From NCBI GenBank assembly GCA_902782875.1, contig CACZPE010000105.1:1-8449 (forward strand): 8,449 nt of DNA. Direction: 5' to 3'. Source of the DNA: an uncultured Ruminococcus sp. (GTDB taxonomy: Bacteria; Bacillota_A; Clostridia; Oscillospirales; Ruminococcaceae). Below, one piece after another: positions 1-7,189 of the stretch. Numbering within the stretch: the first letter of the stretch is position 1; the number at the start of each line of letters is the position of its first letter. The notes beneath the pieces were generated by a model, which was given only the letters and a program-made list of their open reading frames with translations, searched no databases and was not told the origin of the DNA. A program made the position numbers and the translations under genes.

Positions 1-2
1 CC

Positions 3-404
3 CAGCACTACTCCCATTCCTATCTTACTCCGAGCAATATACTTTACAACGGCGGCGAACTTATAATTATGGATTCATTCATGGCTGCCACGGGTCATCC
101 CATAATCGATCTTTCCAGTATCGCATGGTACTTCAAGCTCATGCCGCAGTATGAGAATACCATAAACACTCTTTTCACTCCTGAAGAGAATGAACTCATC
201 TGGAAAACGTATTTAAAGACTTATCTCAATACAGAAAATGATGCTCTGATATCCAAGGCTGAGTATCAGATACTTCAGTTCTCGGCTGTAAGATATCTTC
301 TTCTGGCAACTATGCTCCCGGGGACTGTCAATGAAAGTATCGTACTCAAGGCTAAGAGAACAGCTTTGTCCATGTCTGATGTGATAGAACCGCTCTGCTT
401 CTGA
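3..404 (+). CDS. Aminoglycoside-phosphotransferase-fold protein, C-terminal part (5' end outside window)
   Basis: This reading frame is open from the first bases of the window and ends at TGA 402-404, so only the last 133 residues are visible; the in-frame ATG at 69 is internal. The segment HSYLTPSNIL (15-44) has the spacing of the APH/choline-kinase catalytic loop (H-x-D-x-x-x-x-N). It is followed by GELIIMDSF, matching the metal-binding Asp segment, and GHPIIDLSS, a typical continuation in the Fibrobacter-paralog (TIGR02172-like) phosphotransferase family. The catalytic-loop His and Asn are present, but the position of the catalytic Asp is Tyr (codon 21-23), so the protein may be an inactive or altered kinase. 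The C-terminal 90 residues look like the helical lobe of this fold. The substrate is unknown. The next gene starts 13 nt downstream and is probably co-transcribed. The family call is from remembered motifs and only a fragment is seen. Confidence 0.7.
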   Translation, partial: QHYSHSYLTPSNILYNGGELIIMDSFMAATGHPIIDLSSIAWYFKLMPQYENTINTLFTPEENELIWKTYLKTYLNTENDALISKAEYQILQFSAVRYLLLATMLPGTVNESIVLKAKRTALSMSDVIEPLCF

Positions 405-417
405 ACAGGTGTTATTT

Positions 418-936
418 ATGAAAACAGTATTAATACTACTGAGTGCTGTTATATCTTTCCTGATGAACATACCTGCGCAGAATCATTCCGGAAGGATGAA
501 AACACCACCGCCCGTATATCACAGCGCCCCGTCTTATACACATGACACCGGGAAAACATCTGTAAAAACTGATCATACAGATGTTATAAAGGATCCTCAT
601 ATTACTCCTGAACCCGAAAACAAAGCACCTGATAAGCCTGTGGTTTCTCAAAACACCTCACCATCGGAAAGCGGGACAGCCACAAATAATACGACTGTCC
701 CCGAAAACAAAGCCGACAATGATACATCTTCCGATACTCCCGCTTCAGACAATAACACCTCTGATAAGGAAATTATCCCCGAAAAAACCACTACAGATGA
801 AAATGACATCACACCTGACATACCCGAAGCTGATGACACTGCCGAAAACGATCCGCAGGAAGATATAACACCCGTTTCTTCTGAAGAAAACATGAACGAT
901 GACAGTACCATTCATTTACCCAGGATAAATATATGA
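418..936 (+). CDS. Small exported low-complexity Thr/Asp/Glu/Pro/Asn-rich protein
   Basis: This encodes a 172-aa protein starting MKTVLILLSAVISFLMNIPA, a short hydrophobic signal peptide with a plausible cleavage after Ala in IPA-QN. The rest is low complexity, rich in Thr, Asp, Glu, Pro, Asn and Ser, strongly acidic and probably disordered. It has repeated PENKA-type motifs (the 14-bp string cccgaaaacaaagc occurs at 613-626 and 700-713). No domain, membrane anchor or LPxTG-type sorting signal is visible; it ends with STIHLPRINI. I chose ATG 418 because AGGTG (407-411) lies 6 nt upstream; an in-frame GTG at 409 would overlap that site. It follows the phosphotransferase-like gene by 13 nt and is followed by a terminator. 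Function is unknown; a secreted or wall-associated spacer-like protein is an inference. Confidence 0.75.
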   Translation: MKTVLILLSAVISFLMNIPAQNHSGRMKTPPPVYHSAPSYTHDTGKTSVKTDHTDVIKDPHITPEPENKAPDKPVVSQNTSPSESGTATNNTTVPENKADNDTSSDTPASDNNTSDKEIIPEKTTTDENDITPDIPEADDTAENDPQEDITPVSSEENMNDDSTIHLPRINI

Positions 937-969
937 CTGATTATGACATAACTCAATGCATTATAACTT

Positions 970-1001
970 TGCCGCCGGAAGTCATTTCCGGCGGCATTTT
1001 T
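970..1001 (+). terminator. Intrinsic terminator after the exported-protein gene
   Basis: A perfect 11-bp GC-rich stem (TGCCGCCGGAA, 970-980, with TTCCGGCGGCA, 986-996) encloses a 5-nt loop and is followed by five T residues (997-1001). It starts 33 nt after the stop codon at 936 and separates this unit from the mreB operon. Confidence 0.93.
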
Positions 1002-1144
1002 AATAACTCCTGATCTATAAGGAGTATGGCTTGTTAACAGCTGTAATGCCGTTTATATCAGAAAAACACCAGATTATACATAATTCACACTGTTGTCAAA
1101 CGCATAATTATGAACAGCAAACAATTATTTTTTTCAAAAAGATA

Positions 1145-1173
1145 TTGAGAATCACAGTAATATATGGTATAAT
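1145..1173 (+). promoter_or_regulatory. Sigma-A type promoter with extended -10, for the mreB operon
   Basis: A -35 box TTGAGA (1145-1150) is separated by exactly 17 nt from a perfect -10 TATAAT (1168-1173), which is preceded by the extended -10 dinucleotide TG (1165-1166). The predicted start is near 1180, leaving a leader of about 34 nt before the mreB ATG. The rest of the 937-1213 intergenic region holds only the terminator at 970-1001; I see no other structure in 1002-1144. Confidence 0.85.
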
Positions 1174-1213
1174 ATCAGTAATTGTCTATAAAGTATCAGA
1201 GAGGATAGTTTTT

Positions 1214-2227
1214 ATGCTGTTTACCAGAGAAATAGGTATAGATCTCGGCACTGCCAATACTCTTGTATATATGAAAGGTCACGGTATAATAATGCGTGAG
1301 CCCTCAGTCGTTGCCGTAGACAACAGAACTGAACAGCCCAGATATGTAGGTCAGGAGGCTAAAGACATCATAGGCAGGACCCCGGGTGCTATAACAGCTC
1401 TTCGCCCCCTTAAGGACGGCGTTATAGCTGATTTTGAAGCAACTACGGTAATGCTCGATGAATTCATAAAAAAAGCTCTGAAAGGCTCCCTTTTCTTTGT
1501 TCGTGCCAATGTGGTCATATGCATCCCCTCGGGAGTAACTGCTGTTGAGCGCAGAGCGGTAAAGGAAGCAGCCGAAAACGCAGGAGCAAGACGCGTCAGC
1601 ATCATTGAAGAGCCTATGGCAGCCGCTATCGGAGCAGGTCTTCCCGTGGCAGAGCCTATTGGATCTATGATAGTAGATATCGGTGGCGGCACTTCCGAAG
1701 TTGCTGTGATATCACTCAGGGGCATCGTTACTTCAAGAAGTGTCCGTATAGCGGGAGATGCTTTTGATTCTGCAATAACACTATACATAAGAAAGAAATA
1801 CAATCTTCTCATAGGTGAAAGGACCGCTGAGAACGTCAAGATCGAGATAGGCTCCGCCTTCCCTCTTGAAAAGGAACTTACAATGGATATAAAAGGCAGA
1901 AACCTGCTCAACGGCCTGCCCGAAAATGTGACCATATCCAGCGAGGAAATAAGAGAAGCACTGTCAGAACCGCTTTCGCATATAATAGAGGCCATAAAAT
2001 CCACTCTTGAAAAAACCCCTCCCGAGCTTTCGGCCGATATTATCGACAACGGCATTATGCTTGCAGGCGGAGGCGCTCTTATAAGAGGGCTTGATGAACT
2101 CGTTTCCCATGAAACGGGCATGCCGGTTCATGTAGCAAAGAATCCGCTTGACTGCGTAGCAGCCGGTGCGGGAAAGGTACTTGAAGATCTTGACAATCTT
2201 CATGACGTACTCAGTGACGAGAGCTGA
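1214..2227 (+). CDS. mreB: Rod shape-determining actin-like protein MreB
   Basis: MreB is a bacterial actin that polymerises on the inner face of the membrane and positions the elongasome for lateral peptidoglycan synthesis. The 337-aa length is normal for the family. The nucleotide-binding signatures are all visible: phosphate-1 loop [12 protein letters not shown] (residues 8-19), [12 protein letters not shown] with the catalytic-region Glu pair (132-133), phosphate-2 loop [11 protein letters not shown] (from Asp155), and the adenosine motif [13 protein letters not shown] (from residue 280). The frame is open upstream to 1031, but the start is ATG 1214. It has a GAGG site (1201-1204) 9 nt upstream, gives the standard N-terminus [13 protein letters not shown], and lies downstream of the promoter at 1145-1173. 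It is first in an operon with mreC and mreD. Mbl or another MreB paralog is less likely given the mreCD neighbours. Confidence 0.97.
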   Translation: MLFTREIGIDLGTANTLVYMKGHGIIMREPSVVAVDNRTEQPRYVGQEAKDIIGRTPGAITALRPLKDGVIADFEATTVMLDEFIKKALKGSLFFVRANVVICIPSGVTAVERRAVKEAAENAGARRVSIIEEPMAAAIGAGLPVAEPIGSMIVDIGGGTSEVAVISLRGIVTSRSVRIAGDAFDSAITLYIRKKYNLLIGERTAENVKIEIGSAFPLEKELTMDIKGRNLLNGLPENVTISSEEIREALSEPLSHIIEAIKSTLEKTPPELSADIIDNGIMLAGGGALIRGLDELVSHETGMPVHVAKNPLDCVAAGAGKVLEDLDNLHDVLSDES

Positions 2228-2237
2228 ATGATATAAA

Positions 2238-2243
2238 GAGGAG
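2238..2243 (+). promoter_or_regulatory. Shine-Dalgarno site that fixes the TTG start of mreC
   Basis: GAGGAG (2238-2243) lies 8 nt before TTG 2252 but only 1 nt before an out-of-frame ATG at 2245. The spacing therefore favours TTG as the mreC start. Confidence 0.75.
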
Positions 2244-2251
2244 TATGCAAC

Positions 2252-3145
2252 TTGCGTGATTTTTTCCAGAGCGTAAAATTCAAGATAATAATTGCGCTCA
2301 CAGCTCTGCTGATCGGCGCAATGATATATTCTGTTACTACAGGCGGATATTCCACTACAAGCTCATATATTTTCGAAATGATATTTGAACCTGTAAAAAA
2401 GCTTTCACACAACATATCCGATCAGATATCCGTAAAACTTGATATGCTCATCAATGCTGAAAAATACTACAATGAGAACCAGCAGCTCAAAAAGCAGCTC
2501 GATGAGCTTTACAACCAGATAATCGACTATGACGAGATAGTGCATGAAAACGGCGATCTGCGCACTATGCTCGATCTTAAAGAGGGATATGACAACTATA
2601 AGTTCTCCCCTCCCTGTACAGTAATTGCCAGAGCCACAAATGACCCTTATGCTTCATTCACGGTCGACAAAGGCTCTGATGACGGAATAAAGCCGGGTGA
2701 TCCCGTTGTTACCCAGAATGGTATAGTCGGGGTCTGCTCGGAAGTATCTCCCGTTACCTGCAAGATTCGCACACTGTTTTCACCCAAGACCTCTATGGGC
2801 GCTTATGCGGTAAGGACCAAAGCTGAAGGTGTGGTATCAGGCGGTTATGAATACGCATCCGACGGCAAGATCAGAATGGAGCATATCGCCAAGGAAAGCG
2901 ATATCGAAAAAGGAGATATAATCGTCACCTCAGGAAGTGCAAATTTCCCCGCAGGGCATCTGATAGGCGTTGTTGACAGCGTAGAGATGGAAACCAACGG
3001 CCTTTCAAAGTATGCTATCATAATACCTGCAGAGGATCCCAGAACTCTTTCGGGTGTATTTGTAGTCACGGATTACAAGCTTGATGAGATAACTGCTATT
3101 AAGACAGGTCAGGACCAAAACGCAGAGGATGGTGAGACTGACTGA
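2252..3145 (+). CDS. mreC: Rod shape-determining protein MreC
   Basis: MreC is a bitopic membrane protein of the elongasome that links MreB/MreD to the wall synthases outside the membrane. The 297-aa product has a short cytoplasmic start (MRDFFQSVKF), one N-terminal membrane helix (about 10-28) and a coiled coil (about 70-108, with QQLKKQLDEL and HENGDLRTML). The paired beta-barrel domain of MreC follows (about 115-275), with FTVDKGSDDGIKPGDPV and NGIVGVC as typical strand segments. The start is TTG, chosen from the well-placed GAGGAG site and the expected N-terminus; no in-frame ATG occurs before the membrane segment. The gene lies 24 nt after mreB, and its TGA overlaps the mreD ATG by one base, which suggests coupled translation. 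The identification is firm from motifs plus gene order. Confidence 0.95.
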   Translation: MRDFFQSVKFKIIIALTALLIGAMIYSVTTGGYSTTSSYIFEMIFEPVKKLSHNISDQISVKLDMLINAEKYYNENQQLKKQLDELYNQIIDYDEIVHENGDLRTMLDLKEGYDNYKFSPPCTVIARATNDPYASFTVDKGSDDGIKPGDPVVTQNGIVGVCSEVSPVTCKIRTLFSPKTSMGAYAVRTKAEGVVSGGYEYASDGKIRMEHIAKESDIEKGDIIVTSGSANFPAGHLIGVVDSVEMETNGLSKYAIIIPAEDPRTLSGVFVVTDYKLDEITAIKTGQDQNAEDGETD

Positions 3146-3720
3146 TGGCTCGCATGAATATCGAACGCAAGGAGAAAAAAGAACGTCTGCACAGGTTTGT
3201 GCGCACTCTGTTCTATGTTTTCCTCATGGTATTCTCATATATCTTCATGCTGACCGTAAAGACAGGAACTGCGCTGCCTGTATTGCTCATTTCCTGTGCA
3301 ATGTGCTATGCGCTGAGGGAACAGCCGCTCAGCAGTGCTGTTTTTGCGCTTTTCTGCGGACTTATGCTCGACAGTGCTTTCAATATGCTTCCGGGACTTA
3401 ATGCGGTCATACTGATGTGGAGCGCTCTGCTTGCATCGCTGCTTGTAAACAATATACTGAGAAGGAGCCTTCTCAATTTTATCTGGATAGACCTTATAGC
3501 AATAGCATTACAGGAGTTTTTTCACTATTCACTGTATTACTTCATGTGGGGCTATGACCCTAAAGGTCTTATACTTGTAAGAATATTCCTTCCCGAGCTT
3601 ATATACACAAATATCGCGGGAATAGTGATGTATGCACTGACAGGAACGATCTTCCGCCGTTTCGGTGCTGTAAACGAACACTACATAGAGGAAAAATCAC
3701 CCGATATAGTCAGAGAATAA
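3145..3720 (+). CDS. mreD: Rod shape-determining membrane protein MreD
   Basis: This 191-aa integral membrane protein is the size and position expected for MreD, the polytopic partner of MreC in the elongation complex. A basic N-terminus (ERKEKKERLHRF) is followed by about six hydrophobic segments: near 20-38, 44-59, 62-78, 83-100, 106-127 and 145-168. The third carries CGLMLDS, resembling the conserved G-L-x-x-D segment of MreD. The start ATG 3145 overlaps the mreC stop by one base (TGATG) with GGTGAG (3131-3136) 8 nt upstream; an in-frame ATG at 3154 is a possible alternative. MreD is weakly conserved, so the call leans on topology and gene order as much as on sequence. It is followed after 12 nt by an unrelated gene rather than by the PBP2 gene common in other Firmicutes. 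Confidence 0.92.
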   Translation: MARMNIERKEKKERLHRFVRTLFYVFLMVFSYIFMLTVKTGTALPVLLISCAMCYALREQPLSSAVFALFCGLMLDSAFNMLPGLNAVILMWSALLASLLVNNILRRSLLNFIWIDLIAIALQEFFHYSLYYFMWGYDPKGLILVRIFLPELIYTNIAGIVMYALTGTIFRRFGAVNEHYIEEKSPDIVRE

Positions 3721-3727
3721 AGGAGGT
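3721..3727 (+). promoter_or_regulatory. Strong Shine-Dalgarno for the Dabb gene
   Basis: A full AGGAGGT (3721-3727) directly follows the mreD stop TAA and lies 5 nt before ATG 3733. It indicates efficient independent initiation within the operon. Confidence 0.8.
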
Positions 3728-3732
3728 ACACT

Positions 3733-4038
3733 ATGATAAAACACATCGTCATGTTCAGACTGAAGGATACTGACAGGACAGCTGCAGAGAATGCTGTACA
3801 TGCAAAGGAACTGGCCGAAAAGCTCCCCTCTCTCGTACCGTCCATAAGAGCGATGCAGGTAAGGCTCAACGCCGATTTTGCAGACAATACCAACTATCAT
3901 ATCGCTCTGATATGCGATTTTGATGATGCAAAGGGACTTGACGAATATCAGAACCACCCCGAGCACAAGAAATTCGGAGCATTTATCGCTACAGTAAGGG
4001 CGGACGGCGGCAGAGCCTGCATAGACTATGAATACTGA
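3733..4038 (+). CDS. Dabb-family (stress-responsive alpha/beta barrel) protein
   Basis: This 101-aa protein is one complete Dabb domain (dimeric ferredoxin-like alpha+beta barrel). It has the hallmark opening MIKHIVMFRLKD, a central helix rich in Ala/Glu/Lys (about 17-33), and the C-terminal hallmark DEYQNHPEHKKFGAFI. Family members are small cytosolic dimers; most are of unknown function, some are stress-induced and a few are enzymes such as polyketide cyclases. No signal peptide or membrane segment is present. It has a perfect ribosome site, lies 12 nt after mreD and is followed 12 nt later by the alpha-galactosidase, so it is probably translated at a good level from the mreB operon transcript. 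The sequence gives no substrate. The fold assignment is confident and the role is open. Confidence 0.9.
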   Translation: MIKHIVMFRLKDTDRTAAENAVHAKELAEKLPSLVPSIRAMQVRLNADFADNTNYHIALICDFDDAKGLDEYQNHPEHKKFGAFIATVRADGGRACIDYEY

Positions 4039-4039
4039 T

Positions 4040-4045
4040 GAGGTG
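4040..4045 (+). promoter_or_regulatory. Shine-Dalgarno for the alpha-galactosidase gene
   Basis: GAGGTG (4040-4045) lies 5 nt before ATG 4051, within the 12-nt gap after the Dabb gene. There is no room for a promoter in this gap, which supports co-transcription. Confidence 0.75.
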
Positions 4046-4050
4046 AACTT

Positions 4051-6315
4051 ATGCTTATCACTGTTGATACTATCAAAAAAGACTATATAAAATGGGACTG
4101 GCAGGCAGGCAAGGATGTACCTTTCACGGAAGAAATGACAGTATTCACGCTGACATCTCCGGGTATGACATATGCTTTTGCCGCACTCGAAAGCGGATAC
4201 CTTGCTCATATATACTACGGAAAAAGAGCAGATGACGAAGATCTGACATACCTTCTTCGTCTGGGGGAAGGCCCCTACACTCCCGGGATAAACGAAAGAG
4301 AGACCGCATCCTTTATGGACAACACTCCCTTTGAATATCCCACCTTCGGGACAGGAGACTACAGGGAGCCTGCAATAAAGATAAAGTATAAGGGCATCTC
4401 CGCCCTTGATCTGAGATTTACGGGATACAGCATAACAGATGGCAAGCCTGTGCTTTCACAGGAGCTTGAGGACTGTACCGTCACTCTCCCCTCCACTTTT
4501 GCAGACAAAGACGAAGCGCAGACTCTTGCCGTTACTCTGACCGAGAAGCGCACAGGTCTTGAAGTAGTGCTTTATTACACCGTTTTTGCCGATCTTGATG
4601 TCATTACCAGAAGTGCTGTCATCACCAACAAGGGCAGCGAAGATGTTTATGTAGAACGCGCTTTCTCTGCTGCGATTGACTTTGATGACTGTGATTATGA
4701 TCTTATCACGCTCAACGGCTCATGGGCAAGAGAGCGCTGCATAGAGCGCTCACATCTTCATCACGGAAAACAGGGAATCGACTCCATGAGAGGCGAATCC
4801 TCACATCAGAACAATCCCTTTGCCGCTCTGGTATCTCCTAACGCGGATGAAGAAAACGGCGAAGCCTACGGCTTCAACCTCGTCTACAGCGGTAACTTCT
4901 TTGCTCAGGCGGAAGTGACACAGTTCAAGCGCACACGCTATGTCATGGGCATCAACAGCCTTGATTTCTCGTGGAAGCTTTCTCCCGGGCAGTCATTCAC
5001 TGTACCCGAATGTGTTATGGTATATTCCTCGACAGGTATAGGCACTATGTCGCGCACATTCCACAATCTGTACAGAAAGCATCTGATACGCGGCGAATAC
5101 AGGGACAAGCGCAGGCCAGTTCTTATAAACAACTGGGAAGCGACTTACTTCAATTTTGACACCGACAAGCTTGTTTCCATAGCCGAACAGGCAAGCAAGC
5201 TCGGTATAGAGATGCTTGTTATGGACGACGGCTGGTTCGGACACAGAGATTCCGATGACAGCTCTCTCGGTGACTGGTATGTAAATGAAAACAAACTCAA
5301 AGGCGGACTCAAAGCCCTTGTTGACAAGGTAAACTCTCTTGGTATGAAATTCGGTCTGTGGTTTGAGCCCGAGATGATCTCTCCTGACAGCAACCTGTTC
5401 AGGGCGCATCCCGACTGGGCTATACAGACAGATGGACTGCGCATGACACAGTCAAGACAGCAGTATGTGCTCGACTACAGCCGCAAGGAAGTCCGCGACT
5501 GCATATACTCTCAGATATGCTCGATACTTGACAATGCAAATATCGAATACATCAAATGGGATATGAACAGGCAGATCACCGAAGCAGGATCTTTCGCTCT
5601 TCCCGAGGACAGACAGCGTGAGATATGGCACAGATATGTGCTCGGTGTGTACGACCTCCAGAACAGACTCACAAGAGATTATCCGTATATACTTCTGGAA
5701 AACTGCTCGGGCGGCGGCGCAAGATTTGATCCGGGTATGCTGTACTTCTCCCCGCAGATATGGACATCAGATGATACCGATGCAATAGAGAGGCTTAAAA
5801 TACAGCATGGCACGTCTATATGCTATCCTGCTTCCGCTATGGGTGCGCATGTATCAGACTGCCCGAATCATGTACTCGGCAGAACAACACCATTCTCCAC
5901 AAGAGGAAATGTCGCCATGGTCGGCACTTTCGGCTATGAGCTGGACGTTACAAGGATACCCGAGAGCGACAGGAACGAGATTCCTGCGCAGATAGAGATG
6001 TTCAAGCGGTTCAATCCACTTGTGAGAGAGGGTGACCAGTACCGCATAGGCAATGTATTCACCGACAGCACATGGGATGCATGGATGTTCGTAGCCAAGA
6101 ACAAAAGCGAAGCTGTATTCACCTTTGTTCAGGTGATAAACAGACCGAACTATCACAGCAGACGCATTAAGCTCAGAGGTCTTGATCCCGAAAAAAAGTA
6201 CCTCAGCGAAAAGACCGGCGAGATACATACGGGCGCAGCACTTATGAACTGCGGTATCAATATATCGCTCCACGGTGACTTTGCTTCCGAAGTGATCTAT
6301 TTCAAGGAAATATAA
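4051..6315 (+). CDS. GH36 alpha-galactosidase (cytoplasmic, large subfamily)
   Basis: This enzyme hydrolyses terminal alpha-1,6-galactosyl units of melibiose, raffinose, stachyose and related oligosaccharides with retention of configuration. The 754-aa length fits bacterial GH36 enzymes: an N-terminal beta-sandwich (about 1-310), a catalytic (beta/alpha)8 barrel (about 320-650) and a C-terminal beta domain. The active-site blocks are intact. MDDGWFG (391-397) carries the substrate-binding Asp pair 392/393, KWDMN (502-506) carries the nucleophile Asp504, CSGGGARFDPGM spans 552-563, and WTSDDTDA starts at Trp571 with Asp574 as the likely acid/base. The 70-residue spacing between nucleophile and acid/base equals that I recall for Geobacillus GH36 enzymes. 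No signal peptide is present, so it acts inside the cell on imported sugars. It is last in the mreB operon and ends 5 nt before a terminator stem; no sugar transporter or regulator is adjacent. The symbols aga or rafA are used for such genes, but I do not assign one. Confidence 0.96.
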   Translation: MLITVDTIKKDYIKWDWQAGKDVPFTEEMTVFTLTSPGMTYAFAALESGYLAHIYYGKRADDEDLTYLLRLGEGPYTPGINERETASFMDNTPFEYPTFGTGDYREPAIKIKYKGISALDLRFTGYSITDGKPVLSQELEDCTVTLPSTFADKDEAQTLAVTLTEKRTGLEVVLYYTVFADLDVITRSAVITNKGSEDVYVERAFSAAIDFDDCDYDLITLNGSWARERCIERSHLHHGKQGIDSMRGESSHQNNPFAALVSPNADEENGEAYGFNLVYSGNFFAQAEVTQFKRTRYVMGINSLDFSWKLSPGQSFTVPECVMVYSSTGIGTMSRTFHNLYRKHLIRGEYRDKRRPVLINNWEATYFNFDTDKLVSIAEQASKLGIEMLVMDDGWFGHRDSDDSSLGDWYVNENKLKGGLKALVDKVNSLGMKFGLWFEPEMISPDSNLFRAHPDWAIQTDGLRMTQSRQQYVLDYSRKEVRDCIYSQICSILDNANIEYIKWDMNRQITEAGSFALPEDRQREIWHRYVLGVYDLQNRLTRDYPYILLENCSGGGARFDPGMLYFSPQIWTSDDTDAIERLKIQHGTSICYPASAMGAHVSDCPNHVLGRTTPFSTRGNVAMVGTFGYELDVTRIPESDRNEIPAQIEMFKRFNPLVREGDQYRIGNVFTDSTWDAWMFVAKNKSEAVFTFVQVINRPNYHSRRIKLRGLDPEKKYLSEKTGEIHTGAALMNCGINISLHGDFASEVIYFKEI

Positions 6316-6319
6316 AACC

Positions 6320-6347
6320 AAAAGGCGCTCCGCACGGAACGCCTTTT
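6320..6347. terminator. Bidirectional intrinsic terminator between convergent genes
   Basis: AAAAGGCG-C-TCC (6320-6331) pairs with GGA-A-CGCCTTTT (6336-6347), with one C/A mismatch and the loop GCAC (6332-6335). The A-run on one side and T-run on the other give a U-tract on either strand. It ends the alpha-galactosidase transcript (+) and the surface-protein transcript (-), whose TAA stop (6346-6348) overlaps its 3' arm. Confidence 0.88.
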
Positions 6348-7170
6348 ACTTATCTTTATCATTATCTCTTTTGCGTGATACCGCAAGCACCGTGAGGGAT
6401 ATGCCCATAACGGCTATTATCGATGCTACAGTGATATTGCCTGTCTTAGGAGTGATAAGAGTCTCGACTATCACTTCTATGGGTGATTTTTCCTCCTCTT
6501 CGGGAGTTTCATCCGGCTTTGTTTCGGCTGTCGTCTCAGTAACAGTTTCAGTCTCATCATCTATGGTGTCATCATCGTTTTCCATACCGGCGCCCGGATC
6601 CTGCTCTGTATCCGGCACAGGAGGCTCTCCGTCATCTGTTGAGTCGGTCTTGTCTGTCTTGTCGGTATACACCGTAACATCGGGGCTTGACGTACCGGTG
6701 GGAGTCGGCGGACGGCTGTCTGTGATATCATCATTGAACATCATTACTTCGGGTTTATCAAACATCCCCCTGCGGATAGTCACCGCGGTTATGAGAGATG
6801 TGCCCCCCGCCGCCTCTGAGTATATCATAACATCGTATACCGATTCATCCGCATCAATGTGATCATGCTGAGTATCGATCTCATATACCTTGTACACAAA
6901 TGTACCGGGCTGATCGACAGGCACCGAGAATGAAACTGAACTGCCCTCGACAAGCACCAGTGTATCCTTCTGCGGCTCGGGAGCCATATCCGATACAGGG
7001 CGCATCATTATCTTGTAGCTGTATGACGGTGTGTCTTTCTGTACAGTCAGCCAGTCGCCGTATACCGGTATATTCACATATACCGTATCATAATCAAGTG
7101 CCGAAACGGGCACAGCATTAAAAAGGAAGAAGATTATGCATATGACTGTGAGCAGCAAGCGCTGTTTCAT
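6346..7170 (-). CDS. Sortase-anchored pilin-like surface protein (Spy0128/FctA-type domain, TPKTG signal)
   Basis: This 274-aa cell-wall protein has a signal peptide (residues 1-24, cleavage probably VSA-LD) and one beta-rich domain (about 26-148). The domain resembles the streptococcal pilin isopeptide-linkage (Spy0128/FctA) domain: PGTFVYKVYE with Glu97, the SVYDVMIYSE strand, and a terminal F-N with Asn146. A long Thr/Asp/Glu/Pro spacer (about 150-230, including TDKTDKTDSTDD) follows. The C-terminus is a complete sorting signal: TPKTG (240-244), a hydrophobic helix (about 246-265) and the basic tail RKRDNDKDK. Sortase is expected to cleave TPKTG and attach the protein to the wall. I chose ATG 7170 because AGGAGGT lies 6 nt upstream; the ATG at 7176 abuts that site. 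It follows the class B sortase by 19 nt and is its likely substrate. The Lys expected for an isopeptide bond is not clearly placed, and the ligand is unknown. Confidence 0.87.
   Translation of the reverse strand: MKQRLLLTVICIIFFLFNAVPVSALDYDTVYVNIPVYGDWLTVQKDTPSYSYKIMMRPVSDMAPEPQKDTLVLVEGSSVSFSVPVDQPGTFVYKVYEIDTQHDHIDADESVYDVMIYSEAAGGTSLITAVTIRRGMFDKPEVMMFNDDITDSRPPTPTGTSSPDVTVYTDKTDKTDSTDDGEPPVPDTEQDPGAGMENDDDTIDDETETVTETTAETKPDETPEEEEKSPIEVIVETLITPKTGNITVASIIAVMGISLTVLAVSRKRDNDKDK
6439..6453 (-). other. Sortase cleavage motif TPKTG in the surface-protein gene
   Basis: Codons 240-244 read T-P-K-T-G and are followed by a hydrophobic stretch and RKR, the standard three-part sorting signal. 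Proline-first, non-Leu motifs such as (N/S/P)PxTG are known for clostridial class B sortases, which suits the adjacent enzyme. Confidence 0.85.
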
Positions 7171-7176
7171 ATACAT

Positions 7177-7183
7177 ACCTCCT
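7177..7183 (-). promoter_or_regulatory. Shine-Dalgarno that decides the start of the surface-protein gene
   Basis: The minus strand reads AGGAGGT here, 6 nt before ATG 7170 and with no gap before ATG 7176. The spacing selects 7170 as the start. Confidence 0.8.
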
Positions 7184-7189
7184 TCCTTA

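Noticed and set aside
933..1013. Small ORF (26 codons) overlapping the exported-protein stop as ATGA
   Set aside because: It runs straight through the 970-1001 terminator stem and has no recognisable features; probably chance.
1031..1213. N-terminal extension of MreB (61 residues from TTG 1031)
   Set aside because: The promoter at 1145-1173 lies inside it, and ATG 1214 has a ribosome site and gives the standard MreB N-terminus.
1351..2121. 256-codon minus frame opposite mreB
   Set aside because: It is a shadow of the highly conserved mreB reading frame, with no ribosome site or family resemblance.
3129..3401. Cys/Ala-rich 90-codon + frame overlapping mreC end and mreD start
   Set aside because: It is an out-of-frame shadow of mreD, whose frame has clear membrane segments and a coupled start.
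6371..6862. 163-codon + frame rich in Ser/Val opposite the surface-protein gene
   Set aside because: It is antisense to the low-complexity Thr/Asp spacer and sorting signal and reflects that composition; the minus-strand gene has signal peptide, domain and sorting signal.
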